Shown here in pieces: positions 48,631-62,739 of a stretch of DNA of 64,000 bases. The stretch spans positions 757,058 to 821,057 of the forward strand of contig VWZS01009792.1 in NCBI GenBank assembly GCA_013397075.1, read 5' to 3'. Every line of letters begins with the position of its first letter. Within the stretch, counting starts at the first letter, position 1. The notes below the pieces were generated by a model. It was not told the origin of the DNA. It ran no database searches and saw nothing but the letters and a program-made list of their open reading frames with translations. The DNA is from Rhabdornis inornatus (taxonomy: Eukaryota > Chordata > Aves > Passeriformes > Rhabdornithidae). The position numbers and the translations under genes were made by a program.

Positions 48631-51600
48631 ATCTTTTTTGCATTTGAAAATATATTTTAGTTTTAAGTGTGGGGTAGGAAGGAAGAGAGCGTAGTATTAA
48701 TATTCAATGGCACTTGTGGAAAAGTGCCATGAGTTTGTACTTATAACATTTCATTTCACCAGTAGTGGTAGAATGCATTTAGACCAGCAAACTGTTGTTG
48801 AAAGCTTTGTGAAAACTTTAATAAGGCCAGGAGTTTACCCATGGCAACTGCCCCAGTCACTTCAAGCATCAACAACTAGAGAAACAACTAGCAAATCTGG
48901 AAGCTTCTATTTTTGTGCTACCTGAGCAGATCTGATCAACAAAAAGCATAAAAAAACTATTTTACTTTAAAATTGAGTAAACTCTGCCTTGGAGAATCTC
49001 AGTGTAAATGCATCATCTTTATTGTAACATAGGAAAGAAAGAGAATAAAACAAGTCTGTTAAGTTCTATTTGCATCTGAATTTTTGTATTAATAAAGAAG
49101 TAGTTGTCTTCTGCTTCTCAGACTTCAGGGGCCGTATTTCTTCACAGGTAATAGGGAGCTTCTCTTATGAGCTCTGAGGTGATTCAATCCTCTTGCTTTT
49201 ATCTGAGTGAAGAAGAAAATAAAAAAAGGAAAAGTGTGCCTGTTCTAGGGACTTAGTTCTTCTGAAGAAGTTGATGAAGATTTCTCCTGATAAGCTACAA
49301 CACTCTTAGGGTGCTTATCTTTCCATTCATTATTGCTGTTTTAGGAATAGAGCTAGAATAATTGACTAAGCAAAGAAAACCCTAAAAACTGCTTTGCAAT
49401 TAGTCAGATCCTGAAGCCTTGCAAGAAAGTATTCAAAGATCACTTTTCAACAGTAATTTTCCTCAGGGAAAAGCTTTGCATACTAGTTTTAAAGACCAAG
49501 CTTAATAGATGTCTTCTACTTTTCAAAATATATCATAAGGGAGTAGTAACTGGACTTTAACCTAGAAAACTGGGTTCTCTCATTATTGGTTTTTGCCAAG
49601 GATGAACTATTATTCTGTCATTCACTTTTTGGCCTTCAACTTAATGGCAGAGGATGACCTGGTGCTGCATTTTCTGCAAGATGGGAATTGTCAGCAGAAA
49701 GATCACAGTTTGAAACTGATTCCTTGTGTCTGACTTTCAGGTATGCTGCTTGAGACTAAATTAATGTCTTTTTTGAGAGTGTCTGGTTTTGAGAGCTGTT
49801 CTATACTTGTCATACCAGACAGACAGACAGACATTCTGTCTTTGTTGTGAACCACAGTGATCTCCAACCGACAGAGATTATGGAGAAAATGTATGGCTGC
49901 TGGTTCCAAGTGACCTGTATACTAAACCCTGAGCCCTGTGCTCATCTTCCTGGTGAACTCTGACTCCAGCTCTGCATTCCTCCCACGTTATTTAAAAATG
50001 ACATTTGCCTGCCAGAAGCACAGCATGAGCAATAGCTGTAAAATGTTGCCTAAGGATGGAAATGCTACTGAGAGAGTTTCACAATTAGGTTAACTTTTCT
50101 CTTGCAAGAAAAATATTTTGCATGGCATGTGCTTGAAAACAGGCATTGTCTGTTACCATTGCCCTTGCCTTTTAATAATTATTTTTAACTGTTTTTTTTT
50201 GTTTTTAAACTTGGGCTCATGTGAACTGTCCTTCTATTTTAATTATTGACTGTCTCAATATGTATATTGCTTCACAGGTTTAAATTCCTGGCTTGTTTTG
50301 GAAAGCATTAATGTAAACTTGTTTTACATTACATAACGTTAGTACTGGATAAAAGCAGGTGATCTTGTGCATATGCAGCTACCCCATTTTACAGTATTTT
50401 CTGTGGAATAGTATGTTAAATTCTATTCTGGTAATGAAAGTGTAGATTGTAAACTATAATCTCCTCAGCCACATCATGCTTCAGATTCCATTAAATGATC
50501 CCCACCTTATCTTTTAAATGATCAGCACGGCAAATACTTAACTCTAAACTTCTGGATAATTCAGTTGTCATAAGCAATCATTTATAAACTGATTCTTCTC
50601 CGGTCTGTGGAGCAGTGAATCCAGCTGGCTCCTGCTATTAAACTCTATGGAGTAATACAAATGATAGGACAGGAGACAACCTGAGCAGAACTTGATGAGT
50701 TAATGCATTTGCTAAGTGCATCTTTCCTCACTGTATCAAAGGTGTTTTTTATTCCTTTATTGAATGATGAGTGGTCAGCAGAAACAAGTTGCCAGTTAAT
50801 GAAATTTGCTTTTGACAAGGTAAAGGCTGCATGTCCTAAGAATTCATATTGATTGCCACTTAGATCAGCCAAGAATTTGCATCACCTAAATGAGCAATAG
50901 TGGGAACCAGATGTTGATGCCAGAGAGTGGGAAGAAGCTCACTGAGGATTTTCTGCATTGTGGTCACAGGGCAGCTGTGCACAAGGGCAGCCATCAGGCC
51001 TCAGAACCTGGCTAAGGAGAAGATCTGCAGCTCAGAATTATTTCCTTATAGAATACTTTTCAGCAAGGTCCAGAACCTAGCCATGAATGAAACCCAGCTG
51101 CCTGAAACTGTAAGATGCACGTTGTCTTAGAATTCTACTATCTGTTCCCATGAATTGTATGGGCAAACCTGGAACTGGAAATAATATTTTTCTTTGTCTG
51201 CTGTGCATCTCAAAATCCAAAATCTGGTGAGTGTGTGAACCAGTTTTATGACTGTAATCAAGAGCATCGATTTGTTTCTAATAACTCCTAACTGATAAGT
51301 AGCTTCCAAAGGATCTGATAGACTGAAGTGAAGCACTAAAAAAACACCTAATGATGTTAAAACTCAAAATATAATTTTGGAGAGATGGTCTCATTGACTT
51401 TCGGTGGAAAAGTGTAGAACCTGAATTTGAGAGGGTATTATCAATACTTCAGAAAGCCCTTTAAACACATAACTTTCAAACTCATAAATATGCTTTTCTA
51501 AGCTTTAAATATGCTGCTCCTGGCACCTCTGCATCCTATGAATTGCAGGCAGTTATAAGGATTCTATCCCTCATGAGAGAAGATAAAGGATGTTATTCCT

Positions 51601-53460
51601 TTATTTTTATATAAGCAAAATACAGACATACACTGGAGCCACAGATGTCCATGCCTAGGTTATTTTACTACATGCAAATATGAGAAATGCAATAGATTCT
51701 CCTGTCTGGCTGCCTTTGTCAGACCTCAGTACACCTTACAAATAGAGCTGCATTAGTCCAGATACAGGTAATGTCTTTGCCCAATGCTTTACAGTGTGTA
51801 ACTTTAAATTAAATCATGAAATGCAGCACATTTATAATGAAAGCAAGAGGTTTGATGCTTGCTCTGAGATGAAACAATTGCATAAAGGGCTTTTTAAATA
51901 TTAATTTTATATTTTTAGTTTATTACAGTTTGTATTCCTTCCACTTTTATGATAAAAATTTGTTTCCCAATGACATAATGCAGTTCCCTTTTTTGTCAGC
52001 AGTTTCTTGAAAAAGTTGCTCTTGCTTCACTTTCTGTCCTCTTGCAGTACTTACAAACTTTAGAGTATCTGGGTTTATTTTAAGCAGATTTAGAGGCATA
52101 TGGCTCTCCTGTCATAATGGATGTGAGATTTCCCAGATATTATTTGCATAGCTCAGCCTGAGCAACTCTAGAGCTTGAACTTTTCGCTGCTCAAACTTTT
52201 CCTTCAGGTGTACTTTTGATGTGGATTTTGTTACACCTACTTAAACATATTAGATATATGCAGGACAATATCTAGCCAATTAGTAAGATTATTCTTCTGA
52301 ATAGAAAATAAAATGGTAGCAAGATTGTGCAGATTTCCCGAAGTAGAAAAATTCCTTTGTGAAAAGTATGGATATTTTAACACATTATATTCTGAAAATG
52401 TGCTATATTTTTGTAGTTGTTGAAGAATGCTTCCAGTTCCCAAATATTTTAGCATATCTTTAAAAATAGTATTTTACTACTTGTTTGGTTTTTTTTTAAA
52501 GAATAATTTGATCACTTTTTTTGTTCTGGTCTAAGTTGAATTTGATGTATTTTATGTAAGAAAAGAGCCCAGACCACAAAAAAACCAAACCAAAGGCCTG
52601 TATATCCTGTCCTGTTTCTGATCTGGGTAAATATACAAAAAGGTAGTATGACAGGCTTGTGATTGAACATCCCTCTTTTGTGAAGACAGGAGAACCTATA
52701 AATGTGGTCCCACTAAATGGGTGATTTAAGGTAATATTAGCCTTGTGTAGGCAGTGTCATGGAATATCGACTAAAGCTGAGGTAATTTGGGGATGGGGAG
52801 GTGATCATTGATAAAGGGCAAGCTGTACAGCTTTCATTACATTCACTGGAGACACAGAAAACTTTTTTTTCTGTTTAACAATGTTCCCTATCCCAGTACT
52901 GAGACCGTGGCACACCCCTACACTCCTGAAAAATCTGTGAACCTCTTTACTAAGTCAATGGAGTACTCACACATTTGGGAAGGTTTTTCTGGTGTGAAAA
53001 ATAGAAGCAGATGGGACATGAGATGGCAACCATATAAACTTCAGTATAATGTCTATTCACAAGGAGACTAAATTAGTTTGATTTTAGTATTCATGGGGCT
53101 CACTGTTTTCTGAATTTTTTACTATACAGATATTATTTTGTTGATGTAGCAGAATATAGAGTAAGATTTCTTTTGTTAAAGCAGGAAAAATATGTCTAGT
53201 ATTTTCTAGGCAGCAATAAAATTTGTGAGTCTGTCTGCTCTACAGAGTCAGTAGGAACTCAAGTGCCTGTTCTCCACCATGAACCTTTCATTTTATACTG
53301 TAAAATCTGTTCTTTGAGTTTTCCCAGCTTCACAACACCAGCATAAAATCAAGTCTATTTTGTAACAGACCAGTTAAAAAAACCCATTTTTTTATTAAAA
53401 GGATGAGTTTGTTCAGTCTTTGTCAACTTTGAAAAAGTAGAATTGTATCTTTACTGATGA
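48631..53460. other. Non-coding DNA with one small microsatellite
   Basis: AT-rich with no recognised gene or transposon. A CAGA microsatellite lies at 49816-49833. Donor-like sites occur without matching acceptors. Confidence 0.55.
49816..49841. repeat. CAGA microsatellite with hairpin end
   Basis: CAGA is repeated four times (49816-49833). The last units pair with TCTGTCT at 49835-49841 (7-bp arms AGACAGA/TCTGTCT, 3-base loop). Confidence 0.85.
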
Positions 53461-53505
53461 GGGGGAAAAAAAAAAAGAGAAAAGACACAAAAGAAAAACC
53501 CAACC
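53461..53505. repeat. A-rich simple sequence
   Basis: GGGGG followed by about 11 As and AGAAAAGACACAAAAG-type words. Confidence 0.7.
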
Positions 53506-56429
53506 CAGGAGATAGTTTAAATTAACTGTATTTTTATACTTGGATGATAACATTTTGACGGTACTGGATCCCTGCCTGTGAAAAGGTATCAGTTTGCTTT
53601 CAGCAGACTACTATGTTCACAACATTTATGTGAACAAAAAACAATAATAACAATATTGCAGTGATTATTGACTGTTTTTGGCTTAATACTGGGTTGCAGT
53701 CATGGCTAAAATATCGTTTGTATGTAATGGAATGATGAGCTAGTCTTTCTGTGGGCAGGCATGACTTATTGCTTTATGGTTTTGGTGCATTTTTTTCTTC
53801 AGCTACTGGTTTTGGTAATGATCCTCCTGCTGTTCTGTAACATTCTGGTAGCAGTTACAAACCTCAGCCATGGAGGTTTAAACTCCACTGTAGTAAAGGC
53901 TGTAAAAATTTCATCTAGAAAGCTTTTTAAAGTTTATAGGATTCCTTAACCTCTGTGGAGCTTGCAAGAACTCTAATGAATAGTGCTTAGCTGTGATCAG
54001 GTTAGCTGGCAAAGTTGCAGCAATATGGACTTGAATATGGAGCAGTTTTAGCTTTTGAAAGAGAATCCAACCCGTCTGTGGCCACCTCCTGTCAGGGACG
54101 TATTTCTACTGGAGGAATAACAGCTCATGCTACCTGTAGCATTAATAAAGCTTTAATAATTTGTTAAGAATCAATCTGTAAATGCATTTTTCAGCAAATC
54201 AATGTCACTAAGATAAAGCAGTGGTTATAAAGAGCTGTTCAGTTCTTCATTTCATTGTTATGTGCATAGGATTATCACAGTACTATTTAGAAGTTGTGCT
54301 TTTTTCACTTCTCCATTTCTAGAAGTCCTAGAAGGTCAGTATTGTAAGGTGAAATATAAAGATAATAAAGAAATGTTAAATCTACCAGGTGAAAATTACT
54401 GAGTGATTTAGAAAGGAATAAATGCACACACTTTTCTTGGATTATTCTGGGATGCTGAAAGAGCATCACTGAATTATATAGGAATAGGCAGCTTTGGAAG
54501 GATGCTGTGAGTGTTTGGTGATTACAGGAGCAGCAGCAAAGTATGAAACATTTGTGATGGGTATAGTAATTCATAGGCTGCAGACATGAGCTTACATGGA
54601 GAAGACAAGTAAAATAAAACCTTATAGAAGTAAAGAATGGAAAACATGAAGAGTTGGTGAGATAGTGGTGTTTCTTCATCCTTTCTGTACTTACTCATTT
54701 TTTACGGGTCAGGCAGTCGACTGTCCTAAGCCAGAGGTCATAACTGTATCTTTGTGTTAATAGGCTGAGATTTACCTTTTTGCATATATTTGCAACCTTT
54801 TTCTTGGTAATATTTACACTTAATGAATTGTTCTGTTGGCAATGAGTTCTGGGATTTAGGTGTGAGCTGTGTAGAAATGTACTTCTCTTGTAGGTTTTAA
54901 AGCTGCTGCCTGATAGTTGTATTTTAGGCTCCCCAATGGGAAAGAGGGAATAATCATTACTACATTCTCTATCCTGCTAGTAATTTTGTAGCTTTCTAAT
55001 TTATTTTCTGTTCTTACATCATAGGTCATCCTCTTTGCTTTTCTCTTGTCACCTTCTGGTAAATTTTTATTGGCAAACTTACAAGAATTGTTCCTGGACT
55101 TTATCATGTCTTTTGTTCCTTATTCTTTTTCTTTCAAGTTTCTAACATTCTTTTTGTCTCCCCCTCAGCATATGTATGTATTCTTGTAGCTATGTAGACA
55201 ATAACTGTCTTAAGTCCTAATAGCCAATGAAGATTGCATCATCTTGGCTTCCACTGCACTGAAATATAAAAGAAGGTTTGTAACACTACATCAGCAGTGC
55301 ATGTGATCTGTGCCACGTGTTTAAAAATTAGGCTTCAGGGTTCCTTGATAGGAGTTAGGTTAAGTGCTTGAAGGATAGTTGTCACTAGAGAAGTAACTTT
55401 GTGTTTTCCTGTGAACTGTTGGTTGTCTCCATGTAGAGCAATGTGACAGACAACTCTCAACACACTGCACTTGGTGTGTGTCGTGCAGGTCTAGTGGACA
55501 TCAGGAATACTTGAATTTCTTTATCTTCTTCCCTTCAGTGATGGGTACATCAGGGCCAGCCCCCTCGGGCAGCAGAGTCTGAGGTTGCTGGAGTGCCACT
55601 CATGGTGGCCAGGTCATGGCTAATCCACAGGCACATGGTGCCTTAGTCACTGCTGCTGGCATGGTGTTCTGACTGCATCCAGGCAGAAATGGGAGAAAAC
55701 CGAGTCACACTTTTATAAGAAGACAGGTAAATGCACTCTGCTTTAAAACATGGCAAAGATTCCCTAAAGTGATCCTCTGTAGAAACCCATGGTAAATTAG
55801 AAAATTTTAATTCAAAATATTACCCATCAGGACATGACTAATTTTAAACTTTGCCTGGGAGTCAAACATAGTCACTTTTATAAATATACAGGCTGCACTT
55901 TACCATATTGCTGTCATAGCTGTCAAAATGTTCTACCTTTTTTCCTAATCCAGGCATGGTTGGAATGTGTTAGACTATTTAGAGTAGTCCAGGTGAATGT
56001 GTTCTGTTTTGATGTGTTTGGAGGGCAAATGCTGCCTGAGAGAAAGCAGCCAGCCAAAGGAAAAGAGAAAAGGGTGCAGTTGTGAGGCTGGAAGTTTCCC
56101 AAGACCCATCCTCCCCACCAACCCCAGCATGTCTTGGTCATGTTCCTCCTCCTGCAGCTCCTAAAGTGACCATTTCTGATCCCAGGTGCAATCCTCATGG
56201 GCAGTAAAACATTAGGCACTTGTGCTTTACCTTCTAATGCCTGGACTTTGCTGGGTGATTTATGCCCTAAAAAACGTATTTATGTTTTCAGCCAGTGTGT
56301 ACCCACCATAGACTTTCTACTTGCCTCAATCCCAGCCCATAATAATAGTGTAGAAAACCAAACTCCAGTCCACATCTGTGCCAAATTCTCTGAAGTTCCC
56401 AAGCAGTTAAACTGGGGAAGTCTTACTGG
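53506..56429. other. Non-coding DNA, no recognised feature
   Basis: AT-rich in most parts, with a more GC-rich stretch near 55540-55700. That stretch has the feel of an old repeat, but I cannot assign a family. Open frames of up to 124 codons (54305-54679, minus) lack recognisable domains. Confidence 0.5.
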
Positions 56430-56875
56430 GAAATTCTTGATATATTTTTTTATATATTTATTTATTGGTTTGATTGATTTTTTTTTCCTGGTTGCCTGGT
56501 TGGTTATTTATTTGTTTGTTTTTTACCACAATGAGATGTGTTTATGGTCTGGGGAAATGGCAAGTTCATGTGATTGCTCTTTTTTCTTTTGCATTTGTCC
56601 CTTTTTTTTTTTTTCACCGTAGGCTGATTAGAATGTAATGCGGCTGTTGAGTAAGTGAAGTGGCTACAAGTTTAATGCAAATGTAACACACTTCAGAGTT
56701 GCATACACAGTCCTTTCAAACTGGTTGGATTTGTGGGATGTTTAGGTTTGTTTTCATTTGGAGCTTTTTGTGGGTGTTTGGGGATATTGTCGTGTTCGGG
56801 GCTTTTTTTGTTTGTATGTTTGCGGGAAGGGTGGTGTGTGTTTCTGTTCCTTTTGTTGTTGTTTTTTTACACCCC
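56430..56875. repeat. T/G-rich low-complexity region
   Basis: Two T/G-rich tracts (about 56440-56525 and 56740-56870) with a T run near 56602-56614. They are built of TTTATTTATTTG, TTGTTTG and GTGTTTGG words. Several overlapping open frames here have skewed composition (Phe/Val/Cys or Lys/Thr/Pro) and are artefacts. Confidence 0.65.
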
Positions 56876-57060
56876 AAAGCACAGCTGCTGATGAGGGTGT
56901 TCCAGAGCAAAAAGGAAAAGGATTCTCTGTGCTACTCAGGACCTGGGAGAGAGCTTTCTCCCACTTCGTCTGACATGGTGGTATAAATGAGACCGGCAAA
57001 ATATCCTTCATCTTCTGAGTACCCTTCTGGCTTCTGGTTTCTGGTTTCCCTCCACCTTCC

Positions 57061-57300
57061 AGAAAATTCTTGTTCCTGGGGGACGCAGGGGCTTTTCCGA
57101 GGCGCTGGCCGCTAGAGGATGCTCCTGGTCCGGCGTTGGAGAGCAGCGTGCCTGGACCGGGCACCCTGCATCCTGCATCCTGCATCCTCCTCCTTCCCGG
57201 CAGAGCTCCCAGCCCTCCTGCGCTCTGCTCTGTGCTACCCAGAGCCGGCAGAGCTCACTGTCCCAGGGGAAGGAAAAGCCATCCAATTCGCAGGCAAAAC
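57061..57300. promoter_or_regulatory. Small CpG-dense patch
   Basis: About a dozen CpGs fall within 240 bases (for example in TTCCGAGGCGCTGGCCGC and GGTCCGGCGTTGG), against almost none over kilobases on either side. Includes a CCTGCAT repeat at 57165-57185. Could be a small CpG island, an orphan promoter or an unmethylated enhancer. The composition could also reflect an unrecognised GC-rich repeat. Frames are open on both strands (57008-57331 minus, 57070-57387 plus), as expected in GC-rich DNA. Confidence 0.35.
57165..57185. repeat. Three exact CCTGCAT units
   Basis: A 7-bp unit repeated three times inside the CpG-dense patch, followed by CCTCCTCC. Confidence 0.9.
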
Positions 57301-60300
57301 TGCAAAATACTGATGAAAACCAGAGAGCCACACTATAGGAATTTAAGTGTGTTTCTTATGGTGAAGTTCTTGGGCTTATTTAGGTGACACTCTTAATGGC
57401 ATGTTTGCAGTGTACCCCACAGTATCAGAGTCCTGCTGTGGATGGTCCCACTCTGGATGTGATTTAGATGTTCAGCTAGCTTTCTTTTTTTGTCCAGTCT
57501 TCTAAAGTGATCCAAATCTCAGTGCTTAAGTGAGGTTCGAGGCTTATATTTCAATATCATGGAAAAGACATTCCTAAATAAGAAAAAAAAAGAGGACTAT
57601 TTAGAATGTGTAGTTTTTCAAGAAAGGCACATGCATTAAATTAATTCCATATTTTAAATAAAACACAACAGATATCTCCCCCCAAAAACCCCCTAACCAA
57701 TAAAAAAAAAAATTACAAAATCAAAATTGCCTTTAAGTAAAAAGCAAAGCATGAAGTTAAAAATTATATATGGAAATGTCCCTTCAGTCCTCTACTGCCC
57801 TTCCAAAATTCTGTTGTAGCCTAAACAAGTTTCTGGCACATAAAGCACAGGGTTTTGTACGGCAGTAGCATGAAAAAAAAATAGCATAGAAAAACTATTT
57901 TTAAGGCACCACAGTGGAGTACTCAAAGGTTTAAAAAATGGCAGGTTTGAGGTAATTTAAGATGGTTCATTTGTTCACGTGCACTAGAGCACTGTCTTTA
58001 ACTCTAAATATCTACTGCTTCTTTCTCTCTCCGCATGTCCTCACCTCCTGTGGGATTTCTGCCTTATCCAGACCCCAGGTTAAAACCCAACTCCTGCCTA
58101 GGGAGCTTGTACGGTGGAAGAGACTGTTCATTTCTCGTAGTTGGATGGTGTGCAGTAGATAAATCAAAGACTACAGCAAAGGAAATATATAGGTGAAAAG
58201 CTAGATAAGACTCTGAAAAATAGGGCTGTATTCTTGTCCCTGCCATTGATGTTTAGCAAAGTCAGTAAATTTTTCATATCGTGTGTGTATTCCCCAGCTT
58301 CTGCGTGCTGACTGTGAGATCTTACACTCTGATTAATCAGAAGCTTGAACACCCACGTCTACTCCCGAAGTCACTAGAGAGCTGTTTCGAGTCTACAGAA
58401 TAATGAGTAGTGCTATCTTCTCTTGCAGCTCATGTGCCAAATGTCTCAGATTTGGTATACCTGTGTCTCTCTCCCTGCACAGCTTTTGTCATCTGTACGA
58501 GACAGATGCTGACTTTTTCCAGGCTGCAGTAAAAATAATACAGCTGAATCACTTGTATCCTCTGATGATGGGCACCAAACAACTGCCTGGGCAAAGTAAA
58601 TAAATTTGTCTTCAGAACAAGTTTTGAACCACAGATAAGAAATAAAGGGCACTACAAAGGATTGCAATATGAGTAATGGAACAATACAAAGTAGTGAACT
58701 CCTCTTAAAATGAGCATTGTCTATCTTGTGCATTGAATGAAGCAACATTAGTGCTGTGTGTTAAAGACTGTCACAAGCTATTTGATAATCAAGACCAGAT
58801 AAGCATTTAGGCTGAGTTTAAATTGCAGATTATTTCTGCAGTTTCCAAATACTTGCATACTGAATTCTGTATCTGGACTGACATTGCTTAATGGTGTGTT
58901 TAGAGTGAAAAAAAGAAAATAACCCAAGTACCCTCACTTACAAGAAGCTAGTATTTTCTAGTAAGGAACTTTGTGCAGCTCCAGGTAAGCATTTAAAATA
59001 TGGTTAATTTACAATTTTTCCTCTTCTATTTGGTTCCTTGACTAGATTGTATAAAAGTGAAATCTCTTTCCTGCTACAGGAATGAAATAACTTGGCTGTT
59101 TTTAGAGAAGAAACTCATGTAGGAATGGGACTGTTTTCTCAGGTTGAGGAACCTGTCACTATTTGTGACATGATGTTTCTAATGAAGAAGAATAGAGTTG
59201 CTGTGTTCCTGTCCCTTTTTTTCTGTGTTTCACTGCCTGTAAACAAAACAAATTATAATTGTAAAGGAGGTTCCTGAGCTTCCATTACAGCTGCTTGCCT
59301 TTTGCTATAAAAATAAACTGGAATATACCTGCAATCTAAATAGAGATAAATAAAAATGTTAGGTGACCAAATAACCAAGAAGCTGAATTTATCTTCTCAA
59401 GTGATTTAGGAACCATACTGTAATTCCCTGCTCAAATTGTGTTTATTAAGATGTTTAGCTCCTAATTCATTCCCACTTGCAAGGAAATCCTTCCTAGAAG
59501 TGTAAAAGAATGGTGGTGGCTGTGGAACATATTAAAATATTGTTATTATTTAAAGTAATTTTTCAACAATTTGTAAATTCATTCCTTGAACTTTAACTCA
59601 GAATTAGAAAAAATGCCGGTGGTATTTGAAATTTTACATCACAGAGGAAAAAATAAGGAGGCTGCAGAGCAGAATAGATTTCTTAAATCAGGTTAGGAAA
59701 TTTCCCTCAGTACCTAACACTTTGAAATCTACTGAGGTCTAAGTTACTTTTATTACTTTTGTGTTTTTCTGCAGTGATAGCATTTTGTTACACTATTGAG
59801 TGAGTTATAGTGTGTTTCCCTGGTCTTTTATGTTTGGTTTGATTTCAGTGTCTTGGCTTGAGGTTGAATATATCTTTAATAATGTCTTTTTTTAACATGT
59901 CCATTTTTTTATGAGTAAAAGTATTTGAACAACCTTTACTCTAATCAAGTGACACTTTTGTGAAAGAATATATAGAACTGAAATTGGGTTCTCTTCATGG
60001 TCTTGGAACTGTGAAAGGTGGTGAGGCAGGAGGGGAGCATGGGATCAAACACAGTCAGTCAGCACTGCCTTGTACTTCCCAGGGTAAGGTGTTAGTGCTG
60101 GTGTTTTACAAATGTGTTGTTTGGGGAGCTTGGTCAAAGTGGTTTCAAGAAGATTTCACCTCTGGCAGAGGTGCGTGACTGCCTGGGGGTGGAGACCTGG
60201 CTGGGGCACCAGAGCATCAGCTCATCCTGCTGGTGTCTGCTGATAGGCAGTGGTGACAGTGGGAGCCCCATTTCCCCTTTTATTCTTGCTCAATTCCAGG

Positions 60301-62739
60301 GAAAACTCCTTGCTCAGAATGGTCCTGTTGGTAATTTATGATGTCATGTGCAACCAAATATGCACTTTGGCAATTTTTTATGCGTTTTGCTAACGATGGG
60401 TCACACAGTTTCACTGGAAGGTTTTAAAGATTAAAGTCATCAGAAAAGACAGCCCTGGTGACTGATATTCCCTGACCCCATGACCTACCAAAGGCCACAG
60501 AGCCACACTAAATAAAGCTGTCTCAAGCTTATCACTTCTCTTGTGCTCTAACACAGAGTTTAAAAAGATGATTAGATTTGACTTAAAGACTTTCAGGATT
60601 TATCTGGTATGTCCTTGAACAGGCAGCTTTAATTAAAATATATTCTTTGTCTTAAATGTGCCATTTCTCTAATGGGAATTTGTCCAGCTTTCTCTTGCAA
60701 CAAATTATTTTCTCTAAGTAGAGTTTTCCCACCTACATACCGGAAGGTACTTGTTGACTGAATTAGATTTATTTTTTAATATATACAGCTCTCTATTATA
60801 CATAGAATGTGATCTGGTAGGAAGATACTCCTCTTTTTTTTTATGATATAGTGAAGTCCTCCTTGTGAAGTACAAATATCCAAGAAAATTGGTGGGCTTC
60901 TCCCATATATGCAAGTAAAGACCTGTCCCAAATGCTGCAATTCAACATGACAGTGTCTGTACCTTCTTTCTGTTATAAAAGGCATTGGGAAACAGTTCTC
61001 CTCAGCTCAGTCCTCAAGAAACAATAATAGAATCCTTTTGATTTTCATTCTTTGTTGCCTGATATCTTAGCAAAGATAGATGTAAAATGCTGGCATGAGT
61101 TACCAGCAAAGTGGGTACATCAGGTGCCACAAAGAGCAGACTGAGCCCCACTTGTAAAGCCCAGGAATTCCAGCAGTCATGTCATGCTGGAAAGGACAGG
61201 ACTATGACCAATGGAATGTTCCAATTTTCACGTGTCCCTTTGAGTTGCCTTAAACCTGGCTCAAATATAAGCAGAGAGCACCTCCTGACTTTGCTTGGCT
61301 GTGGGGTGCTTTGAGTGCCTGGAGCATGGGGAGCACAAAAGTCCCCAACTGCTTTCTTATGCACTTCTACATGTGGCCAACAGTCAGAAAGCTTAATTTT
61401 GTATTTCATTTTTATTTATTAACTTAGTCAATTTAAGTCTTAGATATCTGTCTTTACTGTACTGCTATTCTCCAGTAGAAGCCCGTTATATTGTGACTTC
61501 ATACAACATACAATATATATTTAGCCCTGAAGATTGCACTTCTTGTCACTTTAGATTTTTAATTTACTGTGTTTCTTGCTGCTGGCACCTTTGAAACTCA
61601 GTGGAGCCCTGCAGGGGTGTTTCAATCTCCTCTTTCCTATCTCCTTTGAGCTATTGCATTACAATCACCTGTCAAAGATGAACGGGAGTCAAGGAAATGG
61701 AACACCTCAAGTGGCTGACACTGCTGAGCAGATATCCTTCTGTTTTTGCTGAGTGTTTACATACCTCTAGAGTACAGATGTGGCTGAGCTGGATTAGATG
61801 CACAGGAAGTTTATAACACCTTTTTCATCTTAGAATAACAGCAGTTCTAATTCTATACGAAAATTATACAATTTTAACAACTTCTATGACAACCTATACA
61901 TACAATTCCTTTATAATTCCTTCCATGAGTGCAGTCATGATGTTGCCTCATGCCAGGTATAACTGCATGTGCACTGTGGTTGTACTCATTTAATGTGGTT
62001 AAAAAAGAAGCTATTGCACCTTTTGAGGATTAGCTAAAGAATCAGTCTGAGGAGTCCATACACACCGTTTGTATCCCATTTCCATTCCATAGCAGCATCA
62101 GGAGTGAGAATGTAGGCAAAAGGAACCATCACAGAGTGCTGCTCCCAGTGGTAATGACTGACACTGGAATCAATTCTGTAGGATCTATGATAAGTATGTG
62201 GCAGAAGTTTAGCTATTAAAAGTGATTACAGCTCAAGGCAAATATACATTGGAATACCACAGAATATACTTTAAAGTACTAACAGCATTGAAAGTTTAGC
62301 TACTGTAGGTATCCTGTGGCCTACAATGCTACATACTTTTCAAGTAAGACTCTCCTTTTTCTCATCATTTTGTTGAGGTGGGTTTATTAAATTAAATTAA
62401 AAAGGCTTTATAACTATGTATTTTTTTCATATTCTAAAACAAACCACAAATTTCCTGCTCATGTCTTAAAAATTTTGATGTGGCTGAATATTTGTTGACT
62501 CCCTGGTTCTAAACCCAGTATTTTATTGGAAATCCCAGTGAAGTCAATTTCTTCCATGATTCATTTCACTTGGCAACAGAAATGTAAGCTCTGGCCTCTG
62601 GCCCTAATGAAATCCTTCAAATGCAGTCCACATAGCAGGAGGTGAAGGGGGCAAGACACAGTTTAATTTCCCAATAACACTTTACGGCAGGCTTTGTAAA
62701 TGTACTTGCTTCTGGAGTTTTCTAACACCCCTCCCTCTG
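57301..62739. other. Non-coding DNA, no recognised feature
   Basis: AT-rich with A/C-rich words near 57650-57715. Donor-like sites occur near 58985 (CCAG followed by GTAAGC) and 60085 (CAGG followed by GTAAGG), without convincing partner acceptors. The 60000-60340 and 61110-61330 stretches are less AT-rich and unassigned. Confidence 0.55.

Noticed and set aside
56197..56622. Plus-strand open frame of 141 codons with hydrophobic runs
   Set aside because: The hydrophobic Phe/Leu/Ile runs come from T-rich low-complexity DNA, not from a membrane protein family that I recognise.
56754..57185. Minus-strand open frame of 143 codons
   Set aside because: It covers the T/G-rich tract and the CpG patch, so its Lys/Thr/Pro-rich composition follows from the DNA. 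No domain recognised.
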